Shown here: piece by piece, positions 34,343 through 42,238 of the stretch
How positions within the stretch are numbered: position 1 is the first letter of the stretch
Layout: the number at the start of each line of letters is the position of its first letter
Assembly: GCF_900106045.1 (NCBI RefSeq)
Contig: NZ_LT629802.1
Coordinates: 5,704,001 to 5,768,000 of the forward strand
DNA from: Pseudomonas mucidolens
Lineage (GTDB): Bacteria; Pseudomonadota; Gammaproteobacteria; Pseudomonadales; Pseudomonadaceae
Reading direction: 5' to 3'
DNA: 64,000 nt
Made by a program: the position numbers and the translations under genes
Notes under the pieces: model-generated
Database searches by the model: none
What the model was told of the DNA's origin: nothing
Seen by the model: only the letters and a program-made list of their open reading frames with translations

Positions 34343-35557
34343 TCAGGGTTTGGAGGCTTTTATGGCAGTGTTTAAAAAGTCACTCCAGTCGCTCATCAGG
34401 GCGCGACGCTTATCCAGAAAATCCGAGCGCGAGTAGGCTCCTTCGGTTTGGTCACGTTCATCATGCGCAAGCGCCATCTCACATACCTCGCGTGGGTAAT
34501 TGGTGCATTCCCCAGCCCAGTCTCGAAATGAGGAACGAAAGCCATGACGTGTGATGTGTTCATACCCCATGCTGTGTAGGAGTGTTCGTACCGCATTGGC
34601 GTGCATTACACCTGTCTTACCTTGACCAGGGAATAGAAAGGCGCTTCCTTCATTTCTCGGAATGCTCCTCACCAGCTTCACGACTTCTTCGGGAAGCGGA
34701 ATCACGAAAGCTATTCGCATCTTCATTCGCTCATCTGGGAGTGACCAAGTACCGGCCGCTAGATCAAACTCATCCCAACGAGCGAATCTAACCATGTGGG
34801 CGCGTGCGCTCGTCATGATCAGCAGTTGAGCGGCCTGAGATGGAGGTGTCGAGTTTGCCCTGAGTTTTATCATTAGCTCAGGCACTTCCTGCCAGCGCAA
34901 GGCTTCAAAGTGCTCACGCTTTCGAGCCTTCCTCTTTTCAGAGCGGCTCAGCAGGTTGTCTAAGTGCCCACGCCAGCGAGCAGGATTCTCACCTTGTCGC
35001 AGGTTGCGTGACTTGGCCGCATCTAAAACTTGCTCAATCTGGCCGCGCACCTCGTCAGCGGTTCTGGTCTTGGTAGCCCAGATGGGCTGCAACACCTTAA
35101 GCACTTCGGGAGTGCCGATGTCTTCTGCTGACAGCTTGCCTATGTGATCAAACGCATACAGCTCCAACTTTCGCAGCCACCCTTTGCGCCACTTCTCCGA
35201 CCAAGCCGTGCCGTGAGCATCGCAGTATTCGGTTGCGAGCGTTTCGAACTTCAGTTGCTTGGCTTCACTTGCACGCTGTGCTTCCCGTTGGGTCGCTCGC
35301 TCTACGTCTCTGGCAGCCAAGGGATCGATGCCATCACTCAGTTGGCTGCGTTTAGCACTGGCATCTTGCCTGGCCTTCTTGAGACTCACCTCAGGGAATG
35401 AGCCCAGCCCCATCTCTCTACGACGGCCCGCCAGTTGGAAGCGAAGCAGCCAGGATTTACGCCCGGTAGGTTTGACGACCAAGCGAAGCCCATCACCATC
35501 TTCATAGGTGCCGGGTTCGGTCAGGTTTTCGACTTGTTTCGGATTCAGCTTACCCAT
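34343..35557 (-). CDS. Tyrosine integrase of the island (P4 type)
   Basis: This 404-residue integrase has an N-terminal DUF4102 arm-binding domain (MGKLNPKQVENLTEPGTYED, then KSWLLRFQLAGRRREMGLG), a SAM-like core-binding domain and a catalytic C-terminal domain. Catalytic residues are visible: Arg in MTSARAHMVRFARWDE, HGFRSSFRDW (His-x-x-Arg), a late His in ALAHDERD and Tyr in GAYSRSD. I prefer the start at 35557, which follows AGGGGAAAACCG. A longer frame to 35608 translates the arm repeats as WGDSWGDK and is probably not made. Transcription runs into the island from its right end. Confidence 0.88.
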   Translation of the reverse strand: MGKLNPKQVENLTEPGTYEDGDGLRLVVKPTGRKSWLLRFQLAGRRREMGLGSFPEVSLKKARQDASAKRSQLSDGIDPLAARDVERATQREAQRASEAKQLKFETLATEYCDAHGTAWSEKWRKGWLRKLELYAFDHIGKLSAEDIGTPEVLKVLQPIWATKTRTADEVRGQIEQVLDAAKSRNLRQGENPARWRGHLDNLLSRSEKRKARKREHFEALRWQEVPELMIKLRANSTPPSQAAQLLIMTSARAHMVRFARWDEFDLAAGTWSLPDERMKMRIAFVIPLPEEVVKLVRSIPRNEGSAFLFPGQGKTGVMHANAVRTLLHSMGYEHITRHGFRSSFRDWAGECTNYPREVCEMALAHDERDQTEGAYSRSDFLDKRRALMSDWSDFLNTAIKASKP

Positions 35558-35578
35558 CGGTTTTCCCCTGTCGTCCCT

Positions 35579-35602
35579 TTTGTCCCCCCAACTGTCCCCC
35601 CA
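35579..35602 (+). repeat. Tandem 12-bp arm-type repeat, right end
   Basis: The pair tttgtcccccca and actgtcccccca lies in the integrase leader, in the same orientation as the pair at 5117-5140. Integrase binding here could also control its own promoter. Confidence 0.6.
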
Positions 35603-35721
35603 CTTCATTGTCGGATGAGGTCAAATGGCGTTGAACACCATCGGACAGGGGGATGCCTGAAAGCCCCGGAATAGCTAAGCTATCAGGAAGATTCTTGGAT
35701 GGGATAGGATTATTTCGGACA

Positions 35722-35748
35722 ATTAAAAAGCCGGCTTGTGGCCGGCTT
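35722..35748. repeat. Right attachment repeat (attR)
   Basis: This copy of attaaaaagccggcttgtgg is followed by ccggctt and matches the left copy at 5040 in 26 of 27 bases. It still forms a terminator hairpin, now for the S24 repressor gene pair read on the minus strand. Confidence 0.72.
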
Positions 35749-35766
35749 CTCGGGGACGGGTTCAGC

Positions 35767-35922
35767 TTATTTTTGGTAAGCCTCGCCAGCCTTCAATCGT
35801 TCACCCAGGCTTTCACCCGGCTGAGTAGTAGGGGCATCGGCGGGAACTCCTCCGCGTCGCCGGGCAGGGTGGATCGGCTTTATGCCAACCCCTGCCAAAT
35901 GTGCGGCGCATGATAACCACAT
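35767..35922 (-). CDS. Small hypothetical protein translationally coupled to the S24 regulator
   Basis: A 51-codon frame starts at an ATG preceded by ACTGAGGTGA, 5 bases after the S24 gene stop. The product begins MWLSCAAHLAGVGIKPIHPA and ends ESLGERLKAGEAYQK; a proline- and arginine-rich middle and a helical end are visible. The strong ribosome site, the tight coupling and the downstream terminator argue that it is real. It has no recognised family. It lies just outside the island. Confidence 0.5.
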   Translation of the reverse strand: MWLSCAAHLAGVGIKPIHPARRRGGVPADAPTTQPGESLGERLKAGEAYQK

Positions 35923-35927
35923 TCACC

Positions 35928-36704
35928 TCAGTTTCCCACCTCCGGATCCGATTTAGAGCCGTTCCAGCCCAATAAATGCTCATCCAGCGGAACGGGTGGG
36001 CGGCGGTTGTTGAGGGTGGACCACCAGAATACCCAGCCGATGACTTTGAGGTTCTGCTCAAAACGTTGCTCGTAAGTCAGGAATTCGTCGGGGTGTTCGC
36101 TGTTGTTGTGGCTGCGCAGACGCAAGCCGCCGCCGGGGCGGTTGTAGAGGTATTTGATGCGCAGCATGCCGTCGTGTTCGAGGGCGTAGATTTCGCCGTC
36201 GATGATTCGCGTGCGGCCGCGGTCGATGGCCAGGGTGGCGCCGTCCTGGATGATATCGATCATGCTGTTGCCGAGCATGTAGGCGCCGAGGGCGCGTTCC
36301 GGGCTGACGTTGAGGGTCTCCAAGGTTTGCAGTGAGAGACGGATGCTCTCTTGAGGGGTGAAGGCAGTATGGAGCGGGATCTTTACGTCGATGTTTTCCG
36401 GGCCTGAGGCCGGACCGGTCAGGTAGTTGCCGTTATCTTCACGGGTGTTGGCGGTCGAACCTCCAGCCTCGGCGTTTTCCAGCTGGAAGTTGACGGGTGG
36501 ATGTTTGGGGCCTTCGCCCGTGCGCAGCCAGCGGCTGGTGACGCACAACAGTTCTGCGATTTCATTGAGTCGGGCCATGGGCACGCCGCGCTTGAACCAA
36601 TTGTTCACGTGCTGGGGCGTGACGTTGCGGTTCTTGGCGAAGTCGGACGCGGAAAGATTAACTTCCCGAAGTAATATTCTTAAACGATCACCTGATGTAT
36701 TCAT
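35928..36704 (-). CDS. S24/LexA-type repressor (PrtR/CI-like)
   Basis: This 258-residue protein has an N-terminal helix-turn-helix (LSASDFAKNRNVTPQHVNNWFKRG in pattern, residues 15-40) and a C-terminal S24 peptidase domain with the catalytic serine in YMLGNSMIDII and the lysine in RIKYLY. Such proteins repress phage or pyocin genes and lose activity by self-cleavage when RecA is activated. I chose MNTSGDRLR as start; the 29 codons before it lie in the promoter region. The upstream gap has AT-rich sequence with partial symmetry (gtttaattggtgaactaaat), a possible operator. No pyocin genes are adjacent, so its target is unknown. Confidence 0.8.
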   Translation of the reverse strand: MNTSGDRLRILLREVNLSASDFAKNRNVTPQHVNNWFKRGVPMARLNEIAELLCVTSRWLRTGEGPKHPPVNFQLENAEAGGSTANTREDNGNYLTGPASGPENIDVKIPLHTAFTPQESIRLSLQTLETLNVSPERALGAYMLGNSMIDIIQDGATLAIDRGRTRIIDGEIYALEHDGMLRIKYLYNRPGGGLRLRSHNNSEHPDEFLTYEQRFEQNLKVIGWVFWWSTLNNRRPPVPLDEHLLGWNGSKSDPEVGN

Positions 36705-36871
36705 AAAAGCAGAGTTTACTGACCGGGAAAATAGAACAAATAAACGAAGCGTTGAGGGGGTGTATGTAGGTGTTTCCTTATTGAGGGCCAAGCCCCGGTG
36801 ATCTTTTCCTTAGTTAAACGGAGTCGAGCGCTTTGTTTAATTGGTGAACTAAATGTTTAAATTTTTCCCAC

Positions 36872-36901
36872 AAAAAAAGCCCCGGGTGAGCGGGGCTTTT
36901 T
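36872..36901 (-). terminator. Rho-independent terminator of ppa
   Basis: The stem agcccc pairs with ggggct around a short loop, with a seven-T run on the minus strand after the hairpin. It lies 29 bases beyond the ppa stop. Confidence 0.75.
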
Positions 36902-36929
36902 GGATTGCCGGTGCAACGGGAAGCGGGTA

Positions 36930-37457
36930 TCAGCCTTTGTAGGCGGCTACCGACTTCATGATCTCGGCGCGGGCTGCGTCTGCGTCGCCCCAACCATCGA
37001 TCTTCACCCATTTGCCTTTTTCGAGGTCTTTGTAGTTCTCGAAGAAGTGCTTGATCTGTTCCAGCAACAGTGGAGGCAGGTCGGTGTATTCCTTCACGTC
37101 GACATACAGTTGGGACAACTTGTCGTGTGGGACTGCGATAACTTTGGCATCGCCGCCGCCGTCGTCGGTCATGTTCAGGATCCCGACCGGGCGAGCACGG
37201 ATAACCGAGCCTGGGGTGACTGGGTAAGGCGTCACTACCAGCACATCGAGGGGATCACCGTCGTCAGCCAGGGTGTTAGGAATGAAACCGTAGTTGGCAG
37301 GGTAGAACATCGGGGTGGCCATGAAACGGTCAACGAACAGGCAGTCGCTGTCTTTGTCGATCTCATATTTGATCGGCGCGTGGTTGGCCGGAATCTCGAT
37401 GGCGACGTAGATGTCGTTCGGCAGGTCTTTGCCAGCCGGAATCTTGCTGTAGCTCAT
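36930..37457 (-). CDS. ppa: Inorganic pyrophosphatase
   Basis: This 175-residue family I pyrophosphatase hydrolyses diphosphate to orthophosphate in the cytoplasm, pulling biosynthetic reactions forward. The signature [10 protein letters not shown] with its metal-binding aspartates is present, along with [15 protein letters not shown] and NYGFIPNT. The length matches bacterial hexameric enzymes. It is the first of a run of conserved minus-strand housekeeping genes and has its own terminator. Confidence 0.95.
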   Translation of the reverse strand: MSYSKIPAGKDLPNDIYVAIEIPANHAPIKYEIDKDSDCLFVDRFMATPMFYPANYGFIPNTLADDGDPLDVLVVTPYPVTPGSVIRARPVGILNMTDDGGGDAKVIAVPHDKLSQLYVDVKEYTDLPPLLLEQIKHFFENYKDLEKGKWVKIDGWGDADAARAEIMKSVAAYKG

Positions 37458-37567
37458 TGGGCGTTGCCCCCGTAATTGGCCAGGAATCTGGCCGGATTGG
37501 CCTAAAAGTGGCGGCGATTATAGGCATATTCCTGCGCCGATGCCACGCGCCAGACGTCGTACGGTCG

Positions 37568-38380
37568 TTAGCCTTCAGTCTGATAGCGCGGGTCGTGGGC
37601 CTGCAGTTGGGTGAGGCGCGTGAGCGGATCCTGGCGGTAAAAGAGGCTCAGTTGCTCGTACACCTGTGGATAACTGGCGGACAGCAAATCCGGGGCGCTG
37701 AAAAAGTATTCACTGGTGACGGCAAAGAACTCGGCGGGGTTTTCCGCCGCGTAGGAATCGATGGCTGTTGCGGCATCGGGGTTGTGGTCGAGCTGACGGT
37801 TGAGGTCATCGAAGGCGCTCTGCATCACGCGGGCCCAGGCTTTTACATCCATGTCGCCATGCAGCGGTGGCAGGCCATTGGCGTCGCCGTTGAGCATGTC
37901 GAGTTTGTGCGCCAGTTCATGGATCACCAAGTTGTAGCCTTCCCAGTTCCCGCTCGCCAGTACACCAGGCCAGGCGAGGATGACCGGGCCTTGTTGCCAG
38001 GCCTCGCCACTGTGTTCACCGTCCCATTCATGCTCCACGCCGCTGGCATCGCGATGACGTTGGGGGCTGAGGAAATCGTCGGGGTACAGGACGATCTCGT
38101 GGAAGCCCTGGTACCACTCCAGGTCACCGAGGTTCATCAGCGGCAGTTGCGCCTGGGCGGCGAGCAACAGGCGTTGCTCCTGGTGCAGTTCTACGCCGGG
38201 CAGTGCGGTAAGGTGTTTTTCGGCGAGGAACAGCACGCAGGCTTCACGCAGCCACTGATCCTGCTCGACGCTGATGCCATCGAGAAAGCTCAGGTGGCGG
38301 CGCACCCGTTGCCAGGTCTCATCGGCAACCGGGTGCCTGGCCAGGATACGCCGGCGGCGCCAGGCGCTGAGGGACCACAT
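37568..38380 (-). CDS. mtfA: Zinc-dependent peptidase MtfA
   Basis: This 270-residue M90-family peptidase has the metal motif VIHELAHKLDMLNGD (His-Glu-x-x-His) and a downstream Glu in YAAENPAEFFAVTSEYFF that would be the third ligand. In enterobacteria MtfA binds the repressor Mlc and affects sugar uptake; in Pseudomonas the role is less clear. It lies 6 bases from the stop-proximal dedA gene on the same strand and 110 bases from ppa. The length and all key residues are normal. Confidence 0.88.
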   Translation of the reverse strand: MWSLSAWRRRRILARHPVADETWQRVRRHLSFLDGISVEQDQWLREACVLFLAEKHLTALPGVELHQEQRLLLAAQAQLPLMNLGDLEWYQGFHEIVLYPDDFLSPQRHRDASGVEHEWDGEHSGEAWQQGPVILAWPGVLASGNWEGYNLVIHELAHKLDMLNGDANGLPPLHGDMDVKAWARVMQSAFDDLNRQLDHNPDAATAIDSYAAENPAEFFAVTSEYFFSAPDLLSASYPQVYEQLSLFYRQDPLTRLTQLQAHDPRYQTEG

Positions 38381-38386
38381 CGCCGG

Positions 38387-39055
38387 TCAGTGCGGCTTGG
38401 CTTCGGACGAGGTACGGGTTGCCATGCGGCTGCGGAGCACGCCAATGATCATCGGGACCAGCGACAGCAGGATGATGAACACCACCAGCAACGATAGGTT
38501 CTTCTTGATAAATGGCACGTTGCCGAAGAAGTAACCGAGGGTGACGAGGCCGCCCACCCAGAGGATGGTGCCCAGCACGCTGAAGCCAAAGAAGCGCGGA
38601 TAGGGCATTTTCGCAACGCCGGCGACGAACGGCGCGAAGGTCCGCAGGATCGGCAGGAAGCGCGCCAGGGTCACGGTCTTGCCGCCATGCTTGTCGTAGA
38701 ACTCGTGAGTTTTCTGCAGGTAGTCGCGGCGGAAGATTTTTGAGTTCGGGTTACTGAACAAGCGTTCGCCGACGGTGCGCCCGATCACGTAGTTGGTACT
38801 GTCGCCAAGGATCGCCGCGAGCATCAGCAGAGCGCCCAGCAGCACCGGGTCCATGCCGCCGCCAGCCGCCACGGCGCCGGCGATGAACAGCAGCGAGTCA
38901 CCCGGCAGGAATGGCATGACCACCAAACCGGTTTCGCAAAAAATCACCAGAAACAGAATGGCGTAGATCCACGGACCGTAGTTGGTTACCAGCAGGTCGA
39001 GGTAAACATCGAGATGCAGGATAAGGTCGAGCGGGTTGAAATCCATGGGTGGCAC
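38387..39055 (-). CDS. DedA-family membrane protein
   Basis: This 222-residue inner-membrane protein has the DedA core: FCETGLVVMPFLPGDSLLF, the GDSTNYVIGR motif and a TVTLARFLPILRTFAPFVAG segment with its conserved Arg. DedA proteins are thought to move lipids such as undecaprenyl phosphate across the inner membrane. There are about five hydrophobic segments. It is upstream of mtfA, 6 bases apart, and probably cotranscribed. Confidence 0.9.
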   Translation of the reverse strand: MPPMDFNPLDLILHLDVYLDLLVTNYGPWIYAILFLVIFCETGLVVMPFLPGDSLLFIAGAVAAGGGMDPVLLGALLMLAAILGDSTNYVIGRTVGERLFSNPNSKIFRRDYLQKTHEFYDKHGGKTVTLARFLPILRTFAPFVAGVAKMPYPRFFGFSVLGTILWVGGLVTLGYFFGNVPFIKKNLSLLVVFIILLSLVPMIIGVLRSRMATRTSSEAKPH

Positions 39056-39385
39056 CTGTGTGAGCGGCCTGACTCAGCGGGCCTGTGCGGAAGCTGCGGG
39101 CAATAAGGCTACATGGGTATGCCGTATTTCTTACAACCCTGAAAGGCCGGCATTATACGGATTGATTCTCGCAGTGCGTGGCGGTTTTGTAGCGGGGAAT
39201 GTCGTTCGCTCGTCGCGGGAACGGCTTCCGGTAGAGGCCGTCTTGAGTCACACCCAGCCAGCGCCGCTGCAAACGCCCGGCGCGCCCGGAGCGTTGTCGT
39301 ACCCTTGCGAGGCGACACAGACCTGGCGCAGCCTCGCTGACATTCTATAACGGCTCCGTGGAGCGCCACCCGCGACTGACGCGGA
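39056..39385. other. Intergenic region, no gene
   Basis: This 330-base gap between dedA and the acetyltransferase gene contains the dedA promoter region. Open frames on both strands exist but look like GC-rich noise without ribosome sites. Confidence 0.5.
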
Positions 39386-39844
39386 TCAGTCCTCGCTGAT
39401 CGGCAGCGTGTAGTTCTTGAACTCGGTATCTTCGCGAAATCCCATGGATTCATAGGTCTTTTGCGCCACGTCGTTGTCACTGCTGGTGGACACCCGCAGG
39501 CGTACGGCGTGGGTTTCCTTGGCCATTTTCTTCGCGGCGCGCATCAGGTGGTCCGCCACCAGTTGGCGGCGGGCGTCTTCGGCGACGTAGATGTCATTAA
39601 GGATCCACACCCGTTTCAACGACAGCGAGGAAAAACTCGGGTAGAGCTGGCAAAAGCCGAGCAGTTTGCTGTCATCATCGTCCGGCAGCGCCAGGTAGAT
39701 CACCGATTCCTTGCGGCGCAGGCGCTTTTCCAGAAAACCCCGGGACGAATCCGGGAACGGCAGCGCACCGTAGAACTCGCGGTATTTGACGAATAATGGC
39801 GTCAACAGATCCAGGTGTTCCAGAGTCGCTTGAGTAATCCGCAT
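39386..39844 (-). CDS. GNAT-family N-acetyltransferase
   Basis: This 152-residue acyl-CoA N-acyltransferase has the central beta-strand and pyrophosphate-binding region at DIYVAEDARRQLVADHLMRAA, and a C-terminal RLRVSTSSDNDVAQKTYESMGF typical of the fold. I chose the MRITQATLE start, which has a GAGG site 7 bases upstream, over one four codons earlier. The substrate is unknown. It stands alone between dedA and the ethanolamine genes. Confidence 0.82.
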   Translation of the reverse strand: MRITQATLEHLDLLTPLFVKYREFYGALPFPDSSRGFLEKRLRRKESVIYLALPDDDDSKLLGFCQLYPSFSSLSLKRVWILNDIYVAEDARRQLVADHLMRAAKKMAKETHAVRLRVSTSSDNDVAQKTYESMGFREDTEFKNYTLPISED

Positions 39845-39949
39845 GCAAGGCCTCAACTTCTATAGGAATACGACGGCAAACGGTCCATTACTCGGGCGGC
39901 CGTTACCCGATGCTGCCTAAAGCGACAAAAAAGCGCAATCGTGCCGGGA

Positions 39950-40780
39950 TCAGTCCGACGCTGGGCCAAGTAGGAAATTGCCCTTCATCAAATCCGGGTC
40001 ATCTGATTCGAGCGTCTGAACCTGCGCTTCATCCTTGAGGTTGACCCCTGACAGCTGCCGCCGACAGGCCTCGCGCATCAAATACAGCAAACGGTGCGCG
40101 GCCATGCCGTAGCTCAAGCCCTCCAGGCGCACATTGGAAATGCAGTTGCGGTAGGCATCGGTCAAGCCGACCTTGGGGTTGTAAGTGAAATACAGCCCCA
40201 GGCTGTCCGGCGAACTGAGGCCCGGACGCTCGCCGATCAGGATCACCACCATTTTCGCCCCCAGCAACTGGCCGACTTCATCGGCCACCGCCACGCGGCC
40301 TTGTTCTACCAGGATCACCGGCGACAGTGACCAACCTTCAGCGTGGGTATGTTCTTCCAGGCGTGTCAGGAACGGTACGGTGTGCTTATGCACGGCCAGC
40401 GCCGATAAACCATCGGCCACCACCACCGCCAGGTCCACGCCGCCGGGGTTGGCCTTGGCGTAATCGCGCAAGGTTTGGGCCGATTCATCGCTCAGGCGTC
40501 GCCCCAGGTCAGGGCGTTGCAAGTAACTGTGGCGATCGCTGGCGGCACTGTGCAGCAACAGACTGTCGCGGCCGCGCGCGGCCATTTGGCTGCTCAAGCC
40601 TGCGTGATCGAAAGGCAGGTGCACGGCGTCCCTGGCTTGGGCGTGGGCGAACTGAAAGTCCAACTGCGCGCCCGTCGGAATGCTCGTACCGGTGCGGCCC
40701 AGGGCAATCCGCGCCGGGGTCAGGCGTCGCAGTTCCAACCACGGGTTATCGCTGCTGTTTTCAGGCGTGTCGATCTGCAT
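39950..40780 (-). CDS. eutC: Ethanolamine ammonia-lyase small subunit
   Basis: This 276-residue subunit carries the B12-binding part of the adenosylcobalamin-dependent ammonia-lyase that splits ethanolamine to acetaldehyde and ammonia. The sequence shows [33 protein letters not shown] and [18 protein letters not shown], all EutC hallmarks. I chose the ATG at 40780, which follows AAGGAGCCTCCA, over an ATG at 40795 that overlaps the eutB stop. Either way the two genes are tightly coupled. The N-terminal 30 residues are variable, as usual. Confidence 0.92.
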   Translation of the reverse strand: MQIDTPENSSDNPWLELRRLTPARIALGRTGTSIPTGAQLDFQFAHAQARDAVHLPFDHAGLSSQMAARGRDSLLLHSAASDRHSYLQRPDLGRRLSDESAQTLRDYAKANPGGVDLAVVVADGLSALAVHKHTVPFLTRLEEHTHAEGWSLSPVILVEQGRVAVADEVGQLLGAKMVVILIGERPGLSSPDSLGLYFTYNPKVGLTDAYRNCISNVRLEGLSYGMAAHRLLYLMREACRRQLSGVNLKDEAQVQTLESDDPDLMKGNFLLGPASD

Positions 40781-40791
40781 TGGAGGCTCCT

Positions 40792-42186
40792 TCATCCCAA
40801 TTGCGCCAAGGCTTGACGGAAGGCCGGTGGCAGGTTGTTGCCAAACCGCACCTTGCCGTCGGTCTGCGTGAAGATGCCCATATTCGCCAGCCACTGTTCA
40901 AATTCCGGGGCCGGTTTCAAACCCAGTGTTTGCCGGGCGTAAAGCGCGTCGTGGAACGAGGTGGTTTGGTAGTTGAGCATGATGTCGTCGGAGCCGGGGA
41001 TGCCCATGATGAAGTTGATCCCGGCCACGCCCAGCAGGGTCAGCAGGGTGTCCATGTCGTCCTGATCGGCTTCGGCATGGTTGGTGTAGCAGATGTCGCA
41101 GCCCATGGGGACGCCCAGCAGCTTGCCGCAGAAGTGATCTTCGAGGCCGGCGCGGATGATCTGCTTGCCGTTGTACAGGTATTCCGGGCCGATAAAGCCG
41201 ACCACGGTGTTGACCAGGAAGGGCTTGAAGTGTCGCGCCACCGCATAAGCCCGGGTCTCGCAGGTTTGCTGGTCGACGCCAAAGTGTGCGTTGGCCGACA
41301 GCGCGCTGCCTTGGCCGGTCTCGAAATACATCAGGTTTTGCCCGAGTGTCCCGCGATTCAGGCTCAAGCCCGCGTCATAACCTTCCTGCAAGAGGTTCAG
41401 GTTGATGCCGAAACTGGCGTTGGCCGCCTCGGTGCCGGCAATCGACTGGAACACCAGGTCCAAGGGCACGCCACGGTTGATGGCTTCGATCGAGGTGGTG
41501 ACGTGGGTCAGCACGCAGGCCTGGGTCGGGATTTCATAGCGCTGGATGATGGCGTCGAGCATTTCCAGCATGGCGCAGATCGAGGCGATGCTGTCGGTAG
41601 CCGGGTTGATACCGATCATGGCGTCGCCGTTGCCGTAGAGCAGGCCATCGAGAATGCTTGCCGCGATGCCCGCCGGCTCATCCGTCGGATGGTTGGGCTG
41701 CAGGCGCGTAGACAGGCGCCCGCGCAGGCCCAGGGTGCCGCGAAATTGGGTAACCACACGGATCTTCTGCGCCACCAGCACCAAGTCTTGTACGCGCATG
41801 ATCTTTGACACGGCGGCGGCCATTTCCGGGGTCAGGCCGGGCGCCAGTGCACGCAGGCTGTGTTCGTCGGCCGCGTCACTGAGCAGCCAGTCGCGCAGGC
41901 CGCCGACAGTCAGGTGGCTGACCACCGCAAATGCCTGCTTGTCGTGGGTGTCGATGATCAGTCGGGTGACTTCGTCGCTTTCGTAGGGGATCAGCACTTC
42001 TTCAAGAAAGTGCTTCAACGGAATATTGGCCAGGGCCATCTGCGCCGCGACGCGTTCGCCATCGTTTTGCGCGGCGACACCTGCGAGGAAGTCTCCGGAG
42101 CGGGCGGGGCTGGCCTTGGCCATCACGTCCTTGAGACTGTCAAAACGGTAGGTCAATGCACCGACCGCGTGGGAAAAGCTTGCCAT
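40792..42186 (-). CDS. eutB: Ethanolamine ammonia-lyase large subunit
   Basis: This 464-residue catalytic subunit is a TIM barrel that binds ethanolamine and adenosylcobalamin with EutC. Motifs include [26 protein letters not shown] and [19 protein letters not shown]. The length matches the family. The ATG follows TGGAGAGTCTGT. It is the middle gene of eat-eutB-eutC, with a strong hairpin between eat and eutB that may set relative expression. No shell genes are nearby, so this is the simple Pseudomonas type of ethanolamine use without a microcompartment. Confidence 0.95.
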   Translation of the reverse strand: MASFSHAVGALTYRFDSLKDVMAKASPARSGDFLAGVAAQNDGERVAAQMALANIPLKHFLEEVLIPYESDEVTRLIIDTHDKQAFAVVSHLTVGGLRDWLLSDAADEHSLRALAPGLTPEMAAAVSKIMRVQDLVLVAQKIRVVTQFRGTLGLRGRLSTRLQPNHPTDEPAGIAASILDGLLYGNGDAMIGINPATDSIASICAMLEMLDAIIQRYEIPTQACVLTHVTTSIEAINRGVPLDLVFQSIAGTEAANASFGINLNLLQEGYDAGLSLNRGTLGQNLMYFETGQGSALSANAHFGVDQQTCETRAYAVARHFKPFLVNTVVGFIGPEYLYNGKQIIRAGLEDHFCGKLLGVPMGCDICYTNHAEADQDDMDTLLTLLGVAGINFIMGIPGSDDIMLNYQTTSFHDALYARQTLGLKPAPEFEQWLANMGIFTQTDGKVRFGNNLPPAFRQALAQLG

Positions 42187-42200
42187 ACAGACTCTCCATG

Positions 42201-42226
42201 ACGACGCGGGCATAGGCCCGCGTCGT
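42201..42226. other. Perfect 11-bp hairpin between eat and eutB
   Basis: The arms acgacgcgggc (42201-42211) and gcccgcgtcgt (42216-42226) are exact complements around the loop atag. It lies 14 bases upstream of the eutB start on the minus strand with no T-run, so it is more likely an mRNA stabiliser or attenuator than a terminator. Confidence 0.6.
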
Positions 42227-42238
42227 GGTTGACGGCGT

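Larger units (their letters stand above)
5040..35748. mobile_element. Integrative genomic island, about 30.7 kb
   Basis: The boundaries are the 27-base direct repeats at 5040-5066 and 35722-35748. Just inside each end lies a tandem 12-base repeat ending in gtcccccca, as expected for integrase arm sites. The integrase at 34343-35557 is transcribed from the right end inward. The content differs from the flanks: a candidate defence cassette, a catabolic molybdoenzyme operon, a second transposon, and a plasmid/phage-type module (DUF932, AlpA, Rep-like protein). Several genes inside are broken (araC, ltrA, NmrA-like, alpA), while none outside is. No conjugation genes were seen, so it is probably mobilisable or dormant rather than self-transmissible. 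Confidence 0.75.

Noticed and set aside
35558-35608. 17-codon N-terminal extension of the integrase
   Set aside because: It translates the tandem arm repeats (WGDSWGDK) and a better ribosome site precedes the later ATG.
40327-41808. Open frame of 493 codons on the plus strand
   Set aside because: Antisense to eutC and eutB; composition is a mirror of those genes.
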